DNA of 5,816 nt from an uncultured Tolumonas sp. Lineage in GTDB: Bacteria > Pseudomonadota > Gammaproteobacteria > Enterobacterales > Aeromonadaceae. The stretch spans positions 1 through 5,816 of the forward strand of contig CAIZDF010000590.1 in NCBI GenBank assembly GCA_903931645.1, read 5' to 3'. This document shows positions 5,735 through 5,816 of this stretch, piece by piece. The notes beneath the pieces are model-generated. The model was not told the DNA's origin. It saw only the letters and a list, made by a program, of their open reading frames with translations, and searched no databases. The stretch's first letter is position 1. The number at the start of each line of letters is the position of its first letter. A program made the position numbers and the translations under genes.

Positions 5735-5816
5735 ACTCATCGCTCGGTTAGTCAAAATATGCAATAACCCGATCCCAAAAACAACGCGTTGGCAGTTGTA
5801 TGGCCGATTGGTCAAA
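5727..5816 (+). CDS. fliI: FliI, flagellar export ATPase, N-terminal fragment (runs off window)
   Basis: An open frame from the ATG at 5727 continues to the window edge, 30 residues, overlapping the end of fliH by 8 bp in another frame. The readable start is MTELIARLVK followed by a short helix-like stretch and RWQLYGRLVK. The YGRLVK word matches the first beta strand of FliI N-terminal domains (typically GRL/GRV followed by a hydrophobic strand). The Walker motifs lie beyond the window, so ATPase identity rests on this short match and on the invariant fliH-fliI gene order. GGA at 5713-5715 is a possible, rather distant, ribosome binding site; coupling to fliH is likely. FliI powers and times substrate unloading at the flagellar export gate. 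Confidence 0.8.
   Translation, partial: MTELIARLVKICNNPIPKTTRWQLYGRLVK

Noticed and set aside
1..5816. CRISPR array, tRNA/rRNA genes, insertion sequence or attachment sites
   Set aside because: No spaced direct repeats, tRNA-like cloverleaf, transposase or terminal inverted repeats were seen; almost all the sequence is accounted for by flagellar genes.

Overview
This window is a stretch of a flagellar gene cluster from a gammaproteobacterium, all on the + strand: the 3' end of flhA, a sigma54-dependent activator best read as lafK, then fliE, fliF, fliG, fliH and the first 30 codons of fliI. The order flhA - lafK - fliEFGHI, with a LafK-type regulator rather than a FlrBC kinase/regulator pair in front of fliE, points to a secondary (lateral, H+-type) flagellar system of the kind known in Vibrio, Aeromonas, Plesiomonas and some Enterobacterales (Flag-2). 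Moderate base composition (about 49% G+C by hand count over 961-1140) and protein style suggest Aeromonadales, Vibrionales or a relative; the species cannot be fixed from this sequence.

Layout: 2-379 is the FlhA C-terminal export-gate domain, clearly AT-rich (133 G+C in the first 360 bases). 380-532 is the only real intergenic region; it is very AT-rich and holds an AT-only hairpin after flhA, a weak sigma70-like candidate and a sigma54-like -24 box with an imperfect -12 box close to the lafK start. From 533 on the genes are packed: lafK-fliE gap 11 bp, fliE-fliF gap 9 bp, fliF/fliG overlap 20 bp (or 14 bp with the alternative start), fliG-fliH gap 3 bp, fliH/fliI overlap 8 bp. This is one translationally coupled operon without internal terminators that I can see.

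How the genes work together: LafK is expected to switch on sigma54 promoters of the lateral flagellar genes. FliF builds the MS ring in the inner membrane, FliE joins MS ring and rod, FliG sits on the FliF tail as the torque-receiving rotor protein, and FliH/FliI are the stator and ATPase of the export apparatus whose membrane gate includes FlhA.

I see no novel system here. The points most worth a second look are substitutions in FliG at positions aligned to the classical torque-helix charges, a GAYTGA variant and partly degenerate receiver in LafK, and an unbroken 12-glycine GxxxG run in FliH.
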